Positions 1 to 7,608 of a stretch of DNA of 25,130 nucleotides are shown piece by piece. The translations under genes were made by a program, and so were the position numbers. Source of the DNA: JANNOG01 sp050329835 (GTDB lineage Bacteria; Actinomycetota; Actinomycetes; Actinomycetales; JBBAYJ01). The stretch lies in the NCBI GenBank assembly GCA_050329835.1, contig JBHJOJ010000006.1:1-25130 (forward strand), in the 5' to 3' direction. Position 1 is the first letter of the stretch. Every line of letters starts with the position of its first letter. Under the pieces are notes generated by a model that was not told where the DNA came from, did not search any database, and saw only the letters and a list, made by a program, of their open reading frames with translations.

Positions 1-1
1 G

Positions 2-400
2 CCCGCCCGGCGCCGCCCGCCGGCGCCGCGCCCTGCCCACCGGGACCCGGTACCGGACCCGGCCCGGCTCGCCGAGGCGGTGCAGCGGTGGCGGGTGGCG
101 GAGGCCGGCCCTCGCCCCGGCAGCGCCGAGCTGCCGAGGATGGACCCGGCGGTCAGCCTGTCCGTCCTGCGGCAGGCGCTGGAGACCGGGGCCCGGGTCT
201 GGATCGGCTACGTCGACGAGACCGGCCGGACCACGCAGCGCCTCGTCGCCCCGATCGGGCTGCAGGCCGGCCGGCTGACCGCCGAGGAGGTGGGCCGGGC
301 CGGGCCGCGGCTGTTCTCGGTGCACCGGGTCACCGGGGCGGCGGTCGCCGGACCGTCGCCCGGCGGGGGCGCGACGGACGTCACCCCCGGACCCGCCTGA
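2..400 (+). CDS. XPB-associated helicase-domain protein, C-terminal part (5' end outside window)
   Basis: Open from the left edge to TGA at 398-400, so only about 132 C-terminal residues are visible. The tail has the pattern of a WYL-like fold: hydrophobic 'WIGYVDETGRTTQRLVAPIGL', then 'RLFSVHRVTGAAV' (quoted in part; positions about 200-340). This matches the C-terminus of the actinobacterial 'helicase XPB/Ssl2 N-terminal domain' proteins (Rv0862c type), which are usually encoded next to the XPB helicase; here XPB starts about 930 bp downstream on the same strand. A role in DNA repair is inferred from that association only. The protein ends in a short Gly/Pro-rich tail. Family call fairly good; function unknown. 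Confidence 0.65.
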   Translation, partial: PARRRPPAPRPAHRDPVPDPARLAEAVQRWRVAEAGPRPGSAELPRMDPAVSLSVLRQALETGARVWIGYVDETGRTTQRLVAPIGLQAGRLTAEEVGRAGPRLFSVHRVTGAAVAGPSPGGGATDVTPGPA

Positions 401-443
401 GCGGTGCAAGACTGTCGCGCGCCGAATCCCCGGGAGGGACACC

Positions 444-1256
444 GTGAGCGACCAGCCGCGCGCCGAGGACGGACCGGACCAGCCGGCCGACCCCGGCCCG
501 AAGCCCGACGAGGCACCGACGACCGCGTTCTCCTGGGAGGCGACCGACCCGCCCGCCGGGGCGACCCGGGAGGACCCCGCCGCCGGCCCGCCGCGTCCGG
601 CCGGGGCCGACGGCGGCGAGCTGCCGCCGCCCCCGCCGCCCGGGCTGGGCGCCGACCCCACCCAGGTGATGAGCGCGCCGTCGCCCGGGCCGCCGGTGCC
701 GGCCGACACGACACCGCCCGCCACGGCGCTGCCGGCACCGCCGTCATACGCCACGCCCTCGTACGCCGAGCCCTCGTACGCCCGGCCCGAGTACTCGCCG
801 CAGGCGTCCGGCGCACCCGCCCGGCCCGGGCCCGCCCAGCCGGCTCCCCCGCAGCCGTACTCCCAGCCCGGATACCCCCAGCCGTCGTACTCCCACCCCA
901 CCCCGCCGCCGCCGGCGTACCCCGCCCCCGGCTACGGACCGCCGGCCGGCTACGGCGCGCCGGCCGGGTACGCGGCACCGCCGCCCCTGACCCCGGAGTC
1001 GGAGGACGTCCGCGGCAAGGCCATCCTCTGGACGATCCTCAACGGCGTCGCGATCTTCCTGTGCGGCAACATCGGCGCCATCGTCGGCGTCATCCTCGCC
1101 GCCGTCGCGATCGGCCGGGCTCGCACCGACGTGCCGGGAGCCCGCCGCTTCGTCAAGTGGTCGTGGATCTCGTTCGTCATCGGCTTCGCGGTCGGCATCG
1201 TGTTCTGGACGATCTATTTCGTCGCGATCGTCGCGCTGGGGATCGCCAGCGCCTGA
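444..1256 (+). CDS. Pro/Tyr-rich membrane protein with two C-terminal TM helices (DUF4190-like)
   Basis: 270 aa from GTG at 444, supported by a GGGAGGG ribosome site at 432-438 five bases upstream. Residues 1 to about 185 are low-complexity and acidic to Pro-rich, with repeated PSYA/PSYS/GYP/GYG units typical of disordered cytoplasmic or cell-wall-facing tails in actinobacteria. The C-terminus holds two hydrophobic helices (about residues 195-218 and 235-265, beginning 'AILWTILNGVAIFLCGNIGA' and 'WISFVIGFAVGIVFWTIYF') joined by a basic loop (GRARTDVPGARRFVK). This layout resembles DUF4190-type small membrane proteins. No catalytic motif. It sits between the two XPB-linked genes; function not assignable. 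Confidence 0.75.
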   Translation: MSDQPRAEDGPDQPADPGPKPDEAPTTAFSWEATDPPAGATREDPAAGPPRPAGADGGELPPPPPPGLGADPTQVMSAPSPGPPVPADTTPPATALPAPPSYATPSYAEPSYARPEYSPQASGAPARPGPAQPAPPQPYSQPGYPQPSYSHPTPPPPAYPAPGYGPPAGYGAPAGYAAPPPLTPESEDVRGKAILWTILNGVAIFLCGNIGAIVGVILAAVAIGRARTDVPGARRFVKWSWISFVIGFAVGIVFWTIYFVAIVALGIASA

Positions 1257-1331
1257 GGCCGGCGGCCGGCACGGTGTCACACTGGTGAGTCCGGCTCGCC
1301 GCCGGAGACGCCGACCGGGAGTGAGCCAGCC

Positions 1332-2978
1332 GTGACCGACGGACCCCTCATCGTCCAGAGCGACCGGACGGTGCTGCTCGAGGTCGACCACCCCGACGCG
1401 ACCGCCGCCCGGCGCGCGATCGCGCCCTTCGCGGAACTCGAACGGGCGCCCGAGCACGTCCACACCTACCGGCTCACCCCGCTCGGGCTGTGGAACGCCC
1501 GGGCGGCCGGGCACGACGCGGAGCAGGTCGTCGACGTCCTGCTGACGTACTCCCGGTACGCGGTGCCGCACGCCCTGCTGGTCGACGTCGCCGAGACCAT
1601 GAGCCGGTACGGCCGGCTCCGGCTGGTCCAGGACGAGGCCGAGGGGCTGGTGCTGGAGGCGCTGGACCAGCCGGTGCTCGAGGAGGTGCTGCGCCACAAG
1701 AAGATCGCCCCGCTGGTGGGCCGGCGGATCGGCCGCGAGCGGGTCGCGGTGCACCCGAGCGAGCGCGGGCACCTCAAGCAGCTGCTGCTCAAGGTCGGCT
1801 GGCCGGCCGAGGACCTGGCCGGCTACGTCGACGGCGAGGCCCACCCGATCGACCTGGCGACCGACGGCTGGGACCTGCGGCCGTACCAGACGGAGGCGGT
1901 CGAGGGGTTCTGGCACGGCGGCTCGGGGATCGTCGTGCTGCCGTGCGGGGCCGGCAAGACCATCGTCGGGGCGGCGGCGATGGCCCGGGCCCGGGCGACC
2001 ACGCTCATCCTCGTGACGAACACGGTCGCCGCGCGGCAGTGGAAGGACGAGCTGCTGCGGCGCACCACGCTGACCGAGGACGAGATCGGCGAGTACTCCG
2101 GCCAGCGCAAGGAGATCCGCCCCGTCACCATCGCCACCTACCAGGTGCTGACGACCCGCCGGAAGGGCGCCTACCCGCACCTGGAGCTCTTCGACGCCCG
2201 CGACTGGGGCCTGGTGGTCTACGACGAGGTGCACCTGCTGCCCGCCCCGGTGTTCCGGATGACCGCCGACCTGCAGGCCCGCCGCCGCCTCGGGCTGACC
2301 GCCACCCTGGTGCGCGAGGACGGCCGCGAGGGGGACGTCTTCAGCCTCATCGGGCCCAAGCGCTACGACGCGCCGTGGAAGGACATCGAGGCGCAGGGCT
2401 ACATCGCCCCGGCCGACTGCGTCGAGGTCCGGGTCACCCTGCCGGAGTCCGAGCGGCTCGCCTACGCCACCGCGGAGGCCGAGGACCGGTACCGGCTGTG
2501 CGCGACCAGCCCGGTGAAGTCCCGGGTGGTGCAGACCCTGCTGGCCCGCCGCGCCGGGGAGTCCACCCTCGTCATCGGCCAGTACCTGGACCAACTCGCC
2601 GAGCTCGGCGAGCTGGTCGGCGCGCCCGTCATCACGGGCGACACCACCGTGCGCGAGCGGCAGCGGCTGTTCGACGCCTTCCGGGCCGGCGAGGTCACGA
2701 CGCTGGTCGTCAGCAAGGTGGCGAACTTCTCGGTCGACCTGCCGGAGGCGACGGTCGCGATCCAGGTGTCGGGTGCGTTCGGCTCCCGGCAGGAGGAGGC
2801 CCAGCGCCTGGGCCGGGTGCTGCGGCCGAAGCGGGACGGGCGCACCGCCCGGTTCTACGCCGTGGTGTCCCGCGACACCCAGGACCAGGAGTTCGCCCAG
2901 CACCGCCAGCGGTTCCTCGCCGAGCAGGGCTACTCCTACCGGATCGTCGACGCCGAGGACGTCCTCGCCGGCGGCTGA
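1332..2978 (+). CDS. ercc3: DNA repair helicase XPB (ERCC3-like superfamily 2 helicase)
   Basis: 548 aa from GTG at 1332 (GGGAG at 1317-1321), close to the ~540 aa of mycobacterial XPB. ATP-dependent 3'-5' DNA helicase/translocase of the cytoplasm, thought to act in DNA repair; bacterial XPB is not part of a TFIIH complex. Visible motifs: damage-recognition-like N-terminal region (1-170); Q-motif region 'LRPYQTEAVEGF' (182-193); Walker A CGAGKT (205-210); DEVH box (298-301); TAT motif III (323-325) followed by the XPB-specific RED loop REDGREGD (328-335); and motif VI with 'QRLGRVLRPK' near residue 492. All motifs are intact, so the enzyme should be active. Its neighbour at 2-400 is the usual actinobacterial partner. 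Confidence 0.96.
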   Translation: MTDGPLIVQSDRTVLLEVDHPDATAARRAIAPFAELERAPEHVHTYRLTPLGLWNARAAGHDAEQVVDVLLTYSRYAVPHALLVDVAETMSRYGRLRLVQDEAEGLVLEALDQPVLEEVLRHKKIAPLVGRRIGRERVAVHPSERGHLKQLLLKVGWPAEDLAGYVDGEAHPIDLATDGWDLRPYQTEAVEGFWHGGSGIVVLPCGAGKTIVGAAAMARARATTLILVTNTVAARQWKDELLRRTTLTEDEIGEYSGQRKEIRPVTIATYQVLTTRRKGAYPHLELFDARDWGLVVYDEVHLLPAPVFRMTADLQARRRLGLTATLVREDGREGDVFSLIGPKRYDAPWKDIEAQGYIAPADCVEVRVTLPESERLAYATAEAEDRYRLCATSPVKSRVVQTLLARRAGESTLVIGQYLDQLAELGELVGAPVITGDTTVRERQRLFDAFRAGEVTTLVVSKVANFSVDLPEATVAIQVSGAFGSRQEEAQRLGRVLRPKRDGRTARFYAVVSRDTQDQEFAQHRQRFLAEQGYSYRIVDAEDVLAGG

Positions 2979-3032
2979 GCCACCGGGGGCGCCGGCCGCA
3001 TTACGGTGGTGTCCTGGTTCGGCGAGACCGTC

Positions 3033-3037
3033 GGAGG
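3033..3037 (+). promoter_or_regulatory. Ribosome binding site deciding the start of the TPR protein
   Basis: GGAGG lies 7 bases before GTG 3045. An upstream in-frame GTG at 3006 also exists but has no such site in front of it, so 3045 is preferred. Confidence 0.7.
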
Positions 3038-3044
3038 ACGTGCG

Positions 3045-3731
3045 GTGGCATGGTGGCGAAGGCGCCGGTCCGACGACGCCGCATCGGCGGTGACGGCCGC
3101 CGCTCGGGAGCGGGGCATCCCCGTGGTCGGCACCGACGACCCGGTAGGGGTCGCGATCGCGATGGCGGCACTCGACTACCAGCGCGGCGAGGTGGACGCG
3201 GCCGAGCGCGCGGTGATCGACCTGTGCCGGCATCGCGGCCAGAGCGCGGCGATGGCGATGTTCCGGCTCGGCGGACCGCTGGAGGACATCGGCGACCCGG
3301 ACGGCGCTCAGACGTGCTACCTCAAGGCGGTCCACGGGTCGGATCCCGAGGCCAAGGCCCTCGCCGGCCTCACGCTGGCCAACCTCTGGGTCCTCCGCGG
3401 CCAACCCGGACCCGCGGAGCGGATCCTCGCCGAGGTCATGGAGTCCGGGCATCCCGAGGTGGGCCCGAAGGCGGCGTTCAACCTCGGCGGCCTGCTGGCC
3501 TCGCAGCACCGGTACGACGAGGCCATGGTCGCGCTGCGGCGCGCGGTGGATTCCGGTCACCCGGACGAGTCGCCCGGGGCACTGACCCAGCTGGGCGCGG
3601 TCCTCGCCACCCTCGGTCGCGTCGAGGAGGCCGTGGCGGCCTTCCGCCAGGTGATCGCGACCGGGCACCCGGAGTTCGCCGCCCCGGCCGCGGCGTGCCT
3701 GGCCGAGCTGCGAGGACGGGCCGGCGGCTGA
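3045..3731 (+). CDS. Tetratricopeptide-repeat protein
   Basis: 228 aa from GTG 3045 (start chosen on the GGAGG site; GTG 3006 would add 13 residues). A basic N-terminus (AWWRRRRSDD) is followed by degenerate TPR/Sel1-like helical repeats. Recurrent features are 'A..LG..L...G....A...Y..A...G.PE' units, for example RLGGPLEDIGDPDGAQTCY, FNLGGLLASQHRYDEAMVAL, TQLGAVLATLGRVEEAVAAF, each spaced by 'SGHP/TGHP' turns about 35 residues apart. Expected to be a cytoplasmic protein-protein interaction scaffold; partner unknown. A possible -10 element TACGGT is at 3002-3007. It stands 66 bp after XPB and may have its own promoter. Confidence 0.8.
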   Translation: MAWWRRRRSDDAASAVTAAARERGIPVVGTDDPVGVAIAMAALDYQRGEVDAAERAVIDLCRHRGQSAAMAMFRLGGPLEDIGDPDGAQTCYLKAVHGSDPEAKALAGLTLANLWVLRGQPGPAERILAEVMESGHPEVGPKAAFNLGGLLASQHRYDEAMVALRRAVDSGHPDESPGALTQLGAVLATLGRVEEAVAAFRQVIATGHPEFAAPAAACLAELRGRAGG

Positions 3732-3779
3732 GGCGGCACTCACCCTTCGCCGGTGTGCCGACGGCCGGGACCTGACGCC

Positions 3780-3785
3780 TAGAGT
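3780..3785 (+). promoter_or_regulatory. -10 element TAGAGT of a leaderless promoter
   Basis: TAGAGT ends 7 bases before GTG 3793, the spacing expected when transcription starts at the first base of the start codon; there is no Shine-Dalgarno sequence. This is the common leaderless layout in actinobacteria. No convincing -35. It now drives only a truncated gene. Confidence 0.5.
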
Positions 3786-3792
3786 CGCGGTC

Positions 3793-4102
3793 GTGCCCGA
3801 CTCGGCGGACGACGAGAAGTTCGTCGAGGACCTGTACCGCCAGCTCCCGGACGAGCCGCTGCGCCCGTCCGACCCGCGCTACATCGATCCACGACAGCAT
3901 GCCGACGCGTTCGGACCGGACGTGGTTCGGGAGCTCGCACGATCGGTCGCCCTGTCCGCAGACGGCTCGGTGTTCTTCCTCTCCGGCACGCGCGGATCGG
4001 GCAAGAGCCCCCAGCTGCTCGCGTCCGGTCGTCCGCCGGCTCGTCGACGCCGCCCGCCGATGCCGGGAACGCCACGGATGGCTCGTCCGCCCGGACGGGT
4101 GA
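3793..4102 (+). pseudogene. Truncated P-loop (AAA/STAND-like) ATPase remnant
   Basis: Reads well from GTG 3793 for about 75 residues: an acidic N-terminus with 'DEKFVEDLYRQLPDEPLRP', then 'GSVFFLSGTRGSGKS', a Walker A motif (GTRGSGKS) at the place where P-loop ATPases of this kind continue with T-x-LL and a full NTPase domain. After 'KSPQLL' (about 4015) the frame degenerates into Pro/Arg-rich noise, while coding-like sequence resumes in the +1 frame ('VVRRLVDAARRC', 'RERHGWLVRPDG') and stops at TGA 4100-4102. So an N-terminal fragment is joined out of frame to a short C-terminal fragment, of the same or another gene, by a deletion or recombination. No Walker B or other ATPase motif remains. 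It lies exactly at the edge of the catabolic locus. Confidence 0.65.
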
Positions 4103-4125
4103 GGCGGGGCGAGCACGCCCCTCAC
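4099..4125. terminator. Hairpin between convergent genes (possible bidirectional terminator)
   Basis: Arms GTGAG plus GGGGCG pair with CGCCCC plus CTCAC around an AGCA loop, with a small bulge in the left arm. It overlaps the stop codon of the broken ATPase and lies 11 bases past the stop of the minus-strand lyase-like gene. There is no T-tract on either strand, as is common in high-GC actinobacteria. Confidence 0.5.
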
Positions 4126-4135
4126 CGCCGTCGCG

Positions 4136-5710
4136 TCACGGCCGGCCGGGGCGCACCTGCCGCCAGTCGAACCACCGGCGCTCCGGGTGGGTGTCGTTCT
4201 GGGTCTCGGCGACGGCGCGGGCGTACTCCGGGTCGCGCCACGGCGACGGGTGCCGGTCCCGAGCCCGACCCTCGGCACCGTAGACGAGCAGTTCGTCCTC
4301 GTCCCAGACGAGGATCTCCTCCCGGTGGTCGCCGACCAGGTCGACCGGGAAGCTGTAGAGCCGCTGGTCTGGGCCCAGGGGGGTCCGGGCGTCGGCGAGG
4401 TAGTGGTCGGCGAGCACGAGGGCCCGGTCCTCGGCGACCGAGACCACCACGGCGTTCCGCGGCTCGAACACCTCGTCGACCCGGCGGTCGCCGTCCCAGT
4501 CGATCGGGTACCCGTCGCCCCAGTCGTTGGGGTAGTCGACGAGCGCGTTGTCGGTCCCGTCGACGATCCGGCTGACGGTGCCGACGACGCGGCCGTCGAT
4601 GTCGAGCACGAGGTGCCGGTCCTCGTCCTCGGGGTCGCGGGTGAGGATCTCGATGCCGGGGTTCTCCGGCAGGAACTCGCCGACCGCGGCGATCTTGGAG
4701 TCGTCGAACCCGTTCGGCAGCGACCAGTACGGCTCGCCGGTCGCGCCGTCGAGCAGCAGGCCCGAGTTCTGCTCGTGGCTGGCGAGCAGCTCGAGGCCGG
4801 GCCGGTCCGGATCGAGGTCGCCGAGGAACGCCCGGTCGAGGTGGTCGTAGAAGAAGTCCTCCGGCTCCCACTCCGGCGGCGTCACCCGGTACCCGCGGGA
4901 CCCGTCGTCGTCGATCAGCCACGAGCCGACCAGTTCCTCGCGGCCGTCGCCGTCGAGGTCCCCGACGTGCGGGAAGTGAGCGTAGATCTTGTCCTTGCCG
5001 CCGGGACCGTTCGCGTTGTCGCCGGTGGTGTCCCACAGCGGCACCAGCTCGTCGGTGAAGACGAACCAGTCGCCGTTCGAGTCGAACTCCGTGCCGAGCA
5101 CGACGTCCGACGGGCGGCCCGTGCCGCGCACGTCGGCGACCACGGCGTCGATCCGCCACTCCTCCTCCCGGTCGTCGGACAGCGGATTCGGCAGGCCGGT
5201 GTCGACGGCGTGCTCGACGTGACCGGTACGCCCGTCGACGACGCGCAGCTCGATCGCCCCGCCCGGAGTCGGGAACGGGCCGATCACCTCGTCCTGCCCG
5301 TCGCCGTCGACGTCGAACACCGTGTGCTTGTAGTGGTACCGGTCGGGCGGACGGGGCAGCTCGACGCCGGCGGACCATTCCCAGAGCAGCTCGACGTGAC
5401 GGCCGCCGCGATACTGGAAGGCCTGCAGCCGGGAGTTGGAGTACCGGACGAAGTCCGAGTGGCGACCGTCCCCGTCCAGGTCGCCGACCTGGAGCTGCAT
5501 CCGGACGAGGTCGGGGCGGACGTGGGCGGACAGGTCGAGGTGCCGGCGCAGCACGGGCGCCACCAGCTGGGTGTCGTGGTCGGCGCCGTCGGCCGTCGCC
5601 GGTGCCGCGGGGAGGCCGGTGGCGAGGCCCGCGGCAAGGGTCGCCGACAGGCCGGCTGCGGCCGTCGCCCGGCAAACCCGCCGGGACCTCGCATCGGTCG
5701 TCCTGGTCAT
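4136..5710 (-). CDS. Secreted FG-GAP/VCBS beta-propeller, rhamnogalacturonan lyase (PL11)-like
   Basis: 524 aa, ATG 5710 with AAGGAGT at 5719-5725. Residues 1-42 form a signal peptide: basic start, Ala/Leu/Gly-rich core, and an APATA-D type cleavage site. The mature part carries repeated calcium-binding DxDGDG motifs (VGDLDGDGRH, VFDVDGDGQDE, VGDLDGDGREE, IDWDGDRRVDE). It also has a 'LGDLDPDRPGLELL..HE' - 'DGATGEPYWSLP' - 'GIEILT' series reminiscent of the propeller of PL11 rhamnogalacturonan lyases (YesW/YesX). It is shorter than those enzymes and lacks their N-terminal beta-sandwich, so lyase activity is inference. Last gene of the import operon, 6 bp after the oxidoreductase stop. Alternative: a non-catalytic glycan-binding FG-GAP protein. 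Confidence 0.7.
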   Translation of the reverse strand: MTRTTDARSRRVCRATAAAGLSATLAAGLATGLPAAPATADGADHDTQLVAPVLRRHLDLSAHVRPDLVRMQLQVGDLDGDGRHSDFVRYSNSRLQAFQYRGGRHVELLWEWSAGVELPRPPDRYHYKHTVFDVDGDGQDEVIGPFPTPGGAIELRVVDGRTGHVEHAVDTGLPNPLSDDREEEWRIDAVVADVRGTGRPSDVVLGTEFDSNGDWFVFTDELVPLWDTTGDNANGPGGKDKIYAHFPHVGDLDGDGREELVGSWLIDDDGSRGYRVTPPEWEPEDFFYDHLDRAFLGDLDPDRPGLELLASHEQNSGLLLDGATGEPYWSLPNGFDDSKIAAVGEFLPENPGIEILTRDPEDEDRHLVLDIDGRVVGTVSRIVDGTDNALVDYPNDWGDGYPIDWDGDRRVDEVFEPRNAVVVSVAEDRALVLADHYLADARTPLGPDQRLYSFPVDLVGDHREEILVWDEDELLVYGAEGRARDRHPSPWRDPEYARAVAETQNDTHPERRWFDWRQVRPGRP

Positions 5711-5716
5711 CGAGGA

Positions 5717-6988
5717 TCACTCCTTATCGTCGTCGTCGACGTGAGGTCCGGACGGGGTGCCGCCCGGCCGGCTGGGACGTCGCTCCTGGTGCGCCGGACG
5801 CGGGACCGCTGCCCACGGGACCCCGGTCCCGGACAGCAGGAGCCCCCCCGCCACGCACGACTCGAGCGCTGCCGCGACCCCCGGCACGACGACGGCGGGC
5901 GAGCCGTCGGGCGCGGTCACGTGGCCCACGGCCGCGGCCGGCAGCGGGACGGGCGGTCCCCCGGCGGCCAGGGCACGCTCGACGCTGTCGAGGGCCGGCC
6001 GGGTCCGTTCCGGAGGGCATCGCACGCCACCATCGGCCCACGACCCCCCGGGCCGTCCGCCCCGGCCGATCCGCTCGCGGACCGCTAGGAGGTCGTCGAG
6101 CAGGTCCACCCGCTCCTCGCGCCACCGGTGGGTGTGCCCGCCCAGGGCGAGGACGTCGTCCTGATACCACAGCGATGCCGTCCCCCGGGTGCCACGCACC
6201 CTCACGACCGGGTCGACGAGCTCGTCGGCAGCCAGCGTCACGGCCAGGGTCACGACCACCCCGTCCGTCGTGCGCAGCCGCAGGCTGGCCGTGTCGTCCA
6301 CCTCGATGTCGTTGGCCCGGTACAGCTCGGCCGCCACGTCGGCCCGCCCGGGTCCGGGATGGGCGTCACGTCCGTGCGCCGCCCCTGCGACGACGAGCGC
6401 GTTGACGACCGCGTGCGAGAAGGGGTTGACCACCGTGCCGTCACCCGGGCGTCCGTCGGGCAGGAGCCGGCCCGCCCAGGGGGTGCGGCGGTAGTACCGC
6501 GTCGAGCGTCGCCAGGCCCCCACCACGCCGACCGCGGTGACCTCGCCCAGCTCGCCCTCCGCCAGCGCGGCGCAGAGCCGATCGAGCGCGGTCGACCCCA
6601 GGCTCTGGAAGCCCACCTGGCACAGGACGCCGGCGGCAGCGGCCGCCGCGATCAGACGGTCCAGGTCGGCGACGGCCAGCGCGGCGGGCTTCTCCAGCAG
6701 GACGTCGAGTCCCGCCTCGAAGGCGACCAGGGCCATCTCGAGGTGAAGGTGCGGCGGGGTGGCGAGGACGGCGACGTCCAGGCCGCCGCCGCCGAGCAGG
6801 CCCCGCCAGTCGGTCGTGTACCGCGCGCCCTCGGGCAGCTCCGGTGGCTCGGCGCCCGGCCGGTCGGCGACGGCGACCAGCCGCAGGCGCCCGGCGCCGT
6901 GCCGGGTGAGGAGAGCGGCGAGATGGACGCGCCCGTGGCCGCCGGGCCCGACGAGCCCGACCCGGGGCGGGCGCGGGGCCCGCCTCAC
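5717..6988 (-). CDS. Gfo/Idh/MocA family NAD(P)-dependent sugar oxidoreductase
   Basis: 423 aa from GTG 6988, whose GTGA overlaps the TGA of the upstream DUF624 gene. N-terminal Rossmann fold with GPGGHG (14-19), acidic/basic end of strand 2 'VAVADRP', then 'VLLEKPAAL' (EKP 99-101, the Gfo/Idh/MocA signature) and, in the C-terminal domain, 'NPFSHAVVNALV' with the conserved His region. It probably oxidises or reduces a hydroxyl of a sugar, glycoside or sugar acid in the cytoplasm. The C-terminal ~60 residues are unusually Pro/Gly-rich and end in DDDDKE. Substrate unknown; placed between the transporter genes and the secreted lyase-like protein, so it may act on the imported product. Confidence 0.85.
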   Translation of the reverse strand: MRRAPRPPRVGLVGPGGHGRVHLAALLTRHGAGRLRLVAVADRPGAEPPELPEGARYTTDWRGLLGGGGLDVAVLATPPHLHLEMALVAFEAGLDVLLEKPAALAVADLDRLIAAAAAAGVLCQVGFQSLGSTALDRLCAALAEGELGEVTAVGVVGAWRRSTRYYRRTPWAGRLLPDGRPGDGTVVNPFSHAVVNALVVAGAAHGRDAHPGPGRADVAAELYRANDIEVDDTASLRLRTTDGVVVTLAVTLAADELVDPVVRVRGTRGTASLWYQDDVLALGGHTHRWREERVDLLDDLLAVRERIGRGGRPGGSWADGGVRCPPERTRPALDSVERALAAGGPPVPLPAAAVGHVTAPDGSPAVVVPGVAAALESCVAGGLLLSGTGVPWAAVPRPAHQERRPSRPGGTPSGPHVDDDDKE

Positions 6989-7608
6989 CGCCGCGCCCAG
7001 GGGACCCGGAGCAGGGACACGCCGTACCCGGCCAGCCCGCCGACGACCGTCACCAGAGGCGGCCACAGCAGGACCAGACCCGCGGCGGACAGCCACACCA
7101 GCAGCCCGCCGACCGCTGCGGCCGGCACCGCCGCCGCCACCCGGGCCGCCCGCCGCACGGCGTCGCCCGCACCCGCCGCTCCTGGCAGGACGCCGGGCAG
7201 GACACTGCCCAGCGACCCCCACACCCCGAGGACCACAGCACCGCCGACGGCGCACAGCACCCCGGCCGGTCCGGGCATCCGCAGCGCGCCGGCCAGGCCG
7301 ACGAGGACCGTGGCCCCGACCGCGAGCCACACCAGACCGAGGGGGACACCGACCCGCAGCGTGGCCCGCACGAGGCCGAGACAGCGGCGCAGCGGTCTCG
7401 CGGTCGTGCCGTCGCGGACCTCGCCGATCGCGGTGACCAGGGCGGCCGTGGCCGGCAGCCACGTGACCAGGGGGAGGCACGCCACCAGCCAGGCGACACC
7501 GAGCACGAGCACGTCGGCCAGCCGCTCCACGACGTCCCGCAGACCAGGCCCGACGTCGCCGGGAATGCCCGCAGCGCTGCCCGCGAACGGCGGGGCCGAC
7601 GGCCTCAT
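6985..7608 (-). CDS. DUF624 (YesL-like) integral membrane protein
   Basis: 207 aa from ATG 7608, ATGA overlap with the upstream permease stop. About five hydrophobic segments (for example 'VLVLGVAWLVACLPLVTWLP', 'VPLGLVWLAVGATVLVGLAG', 'VLCAVGGAVVLGVWGSLGSV', 'AAAVGGLLVWLSAAGLVLLW'). The first helix carries the 'W....LP..T.LPA..AL' pattern of DUF624/YesL proteins. That family is often encoded inside CUT1 sugar-importer operons, as yesL is in the Bacillus subtilis rhamnogalacturonan operon. Biochemical role unknown; position immediately after permease 2 suggests it assists the importer. Family call is by pattern and context. Confidence 0.7.
   Translation of the reverse strand: MRPSAPPFAGSAAGIPGDVGPGLRDVVERLADVLVLGVAWLVACLPLVTWLPATAALVTAIGEVRDGTTARPLRRCLGLVRATLRVGVPLGLVWLAVGATVLVGLAGALRMPGPAGVLCAVGGAVVLGVWGSLGSVLPGVLPGAAGAGDAVRRAARVAAAVPAAAVGGLLVWLSAAGLVLLWPPLVTVVGGLAGYGVSLLRVPWARR

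Noticed and set aside
2980..3009. CCACCG...CGGTGG inverted repeat after XPB as a terminator
   Set aside because: Loop of 18 bases, no T-tract, and it overlaps a possible -10 of the TPR gene; too weak to call.
744..3743. 999-codon minus-strand open frame antisense to XPB and the TPR gene
   Set aside because: Residue content is Arg/Gly/Pro/Val-rich without domains, and it is antisense to an XPB gene with every helicase motif intact; long shadow frames are expected at this GC.
4187..6088. 633-codon plus-strand open frame antisense to the propeller gene
   Set aside because: It mirrors the DxDGDG repeats of the minus-strand protein and shows no domain; the minus strand has signal peptide, motifs and ribosome site.
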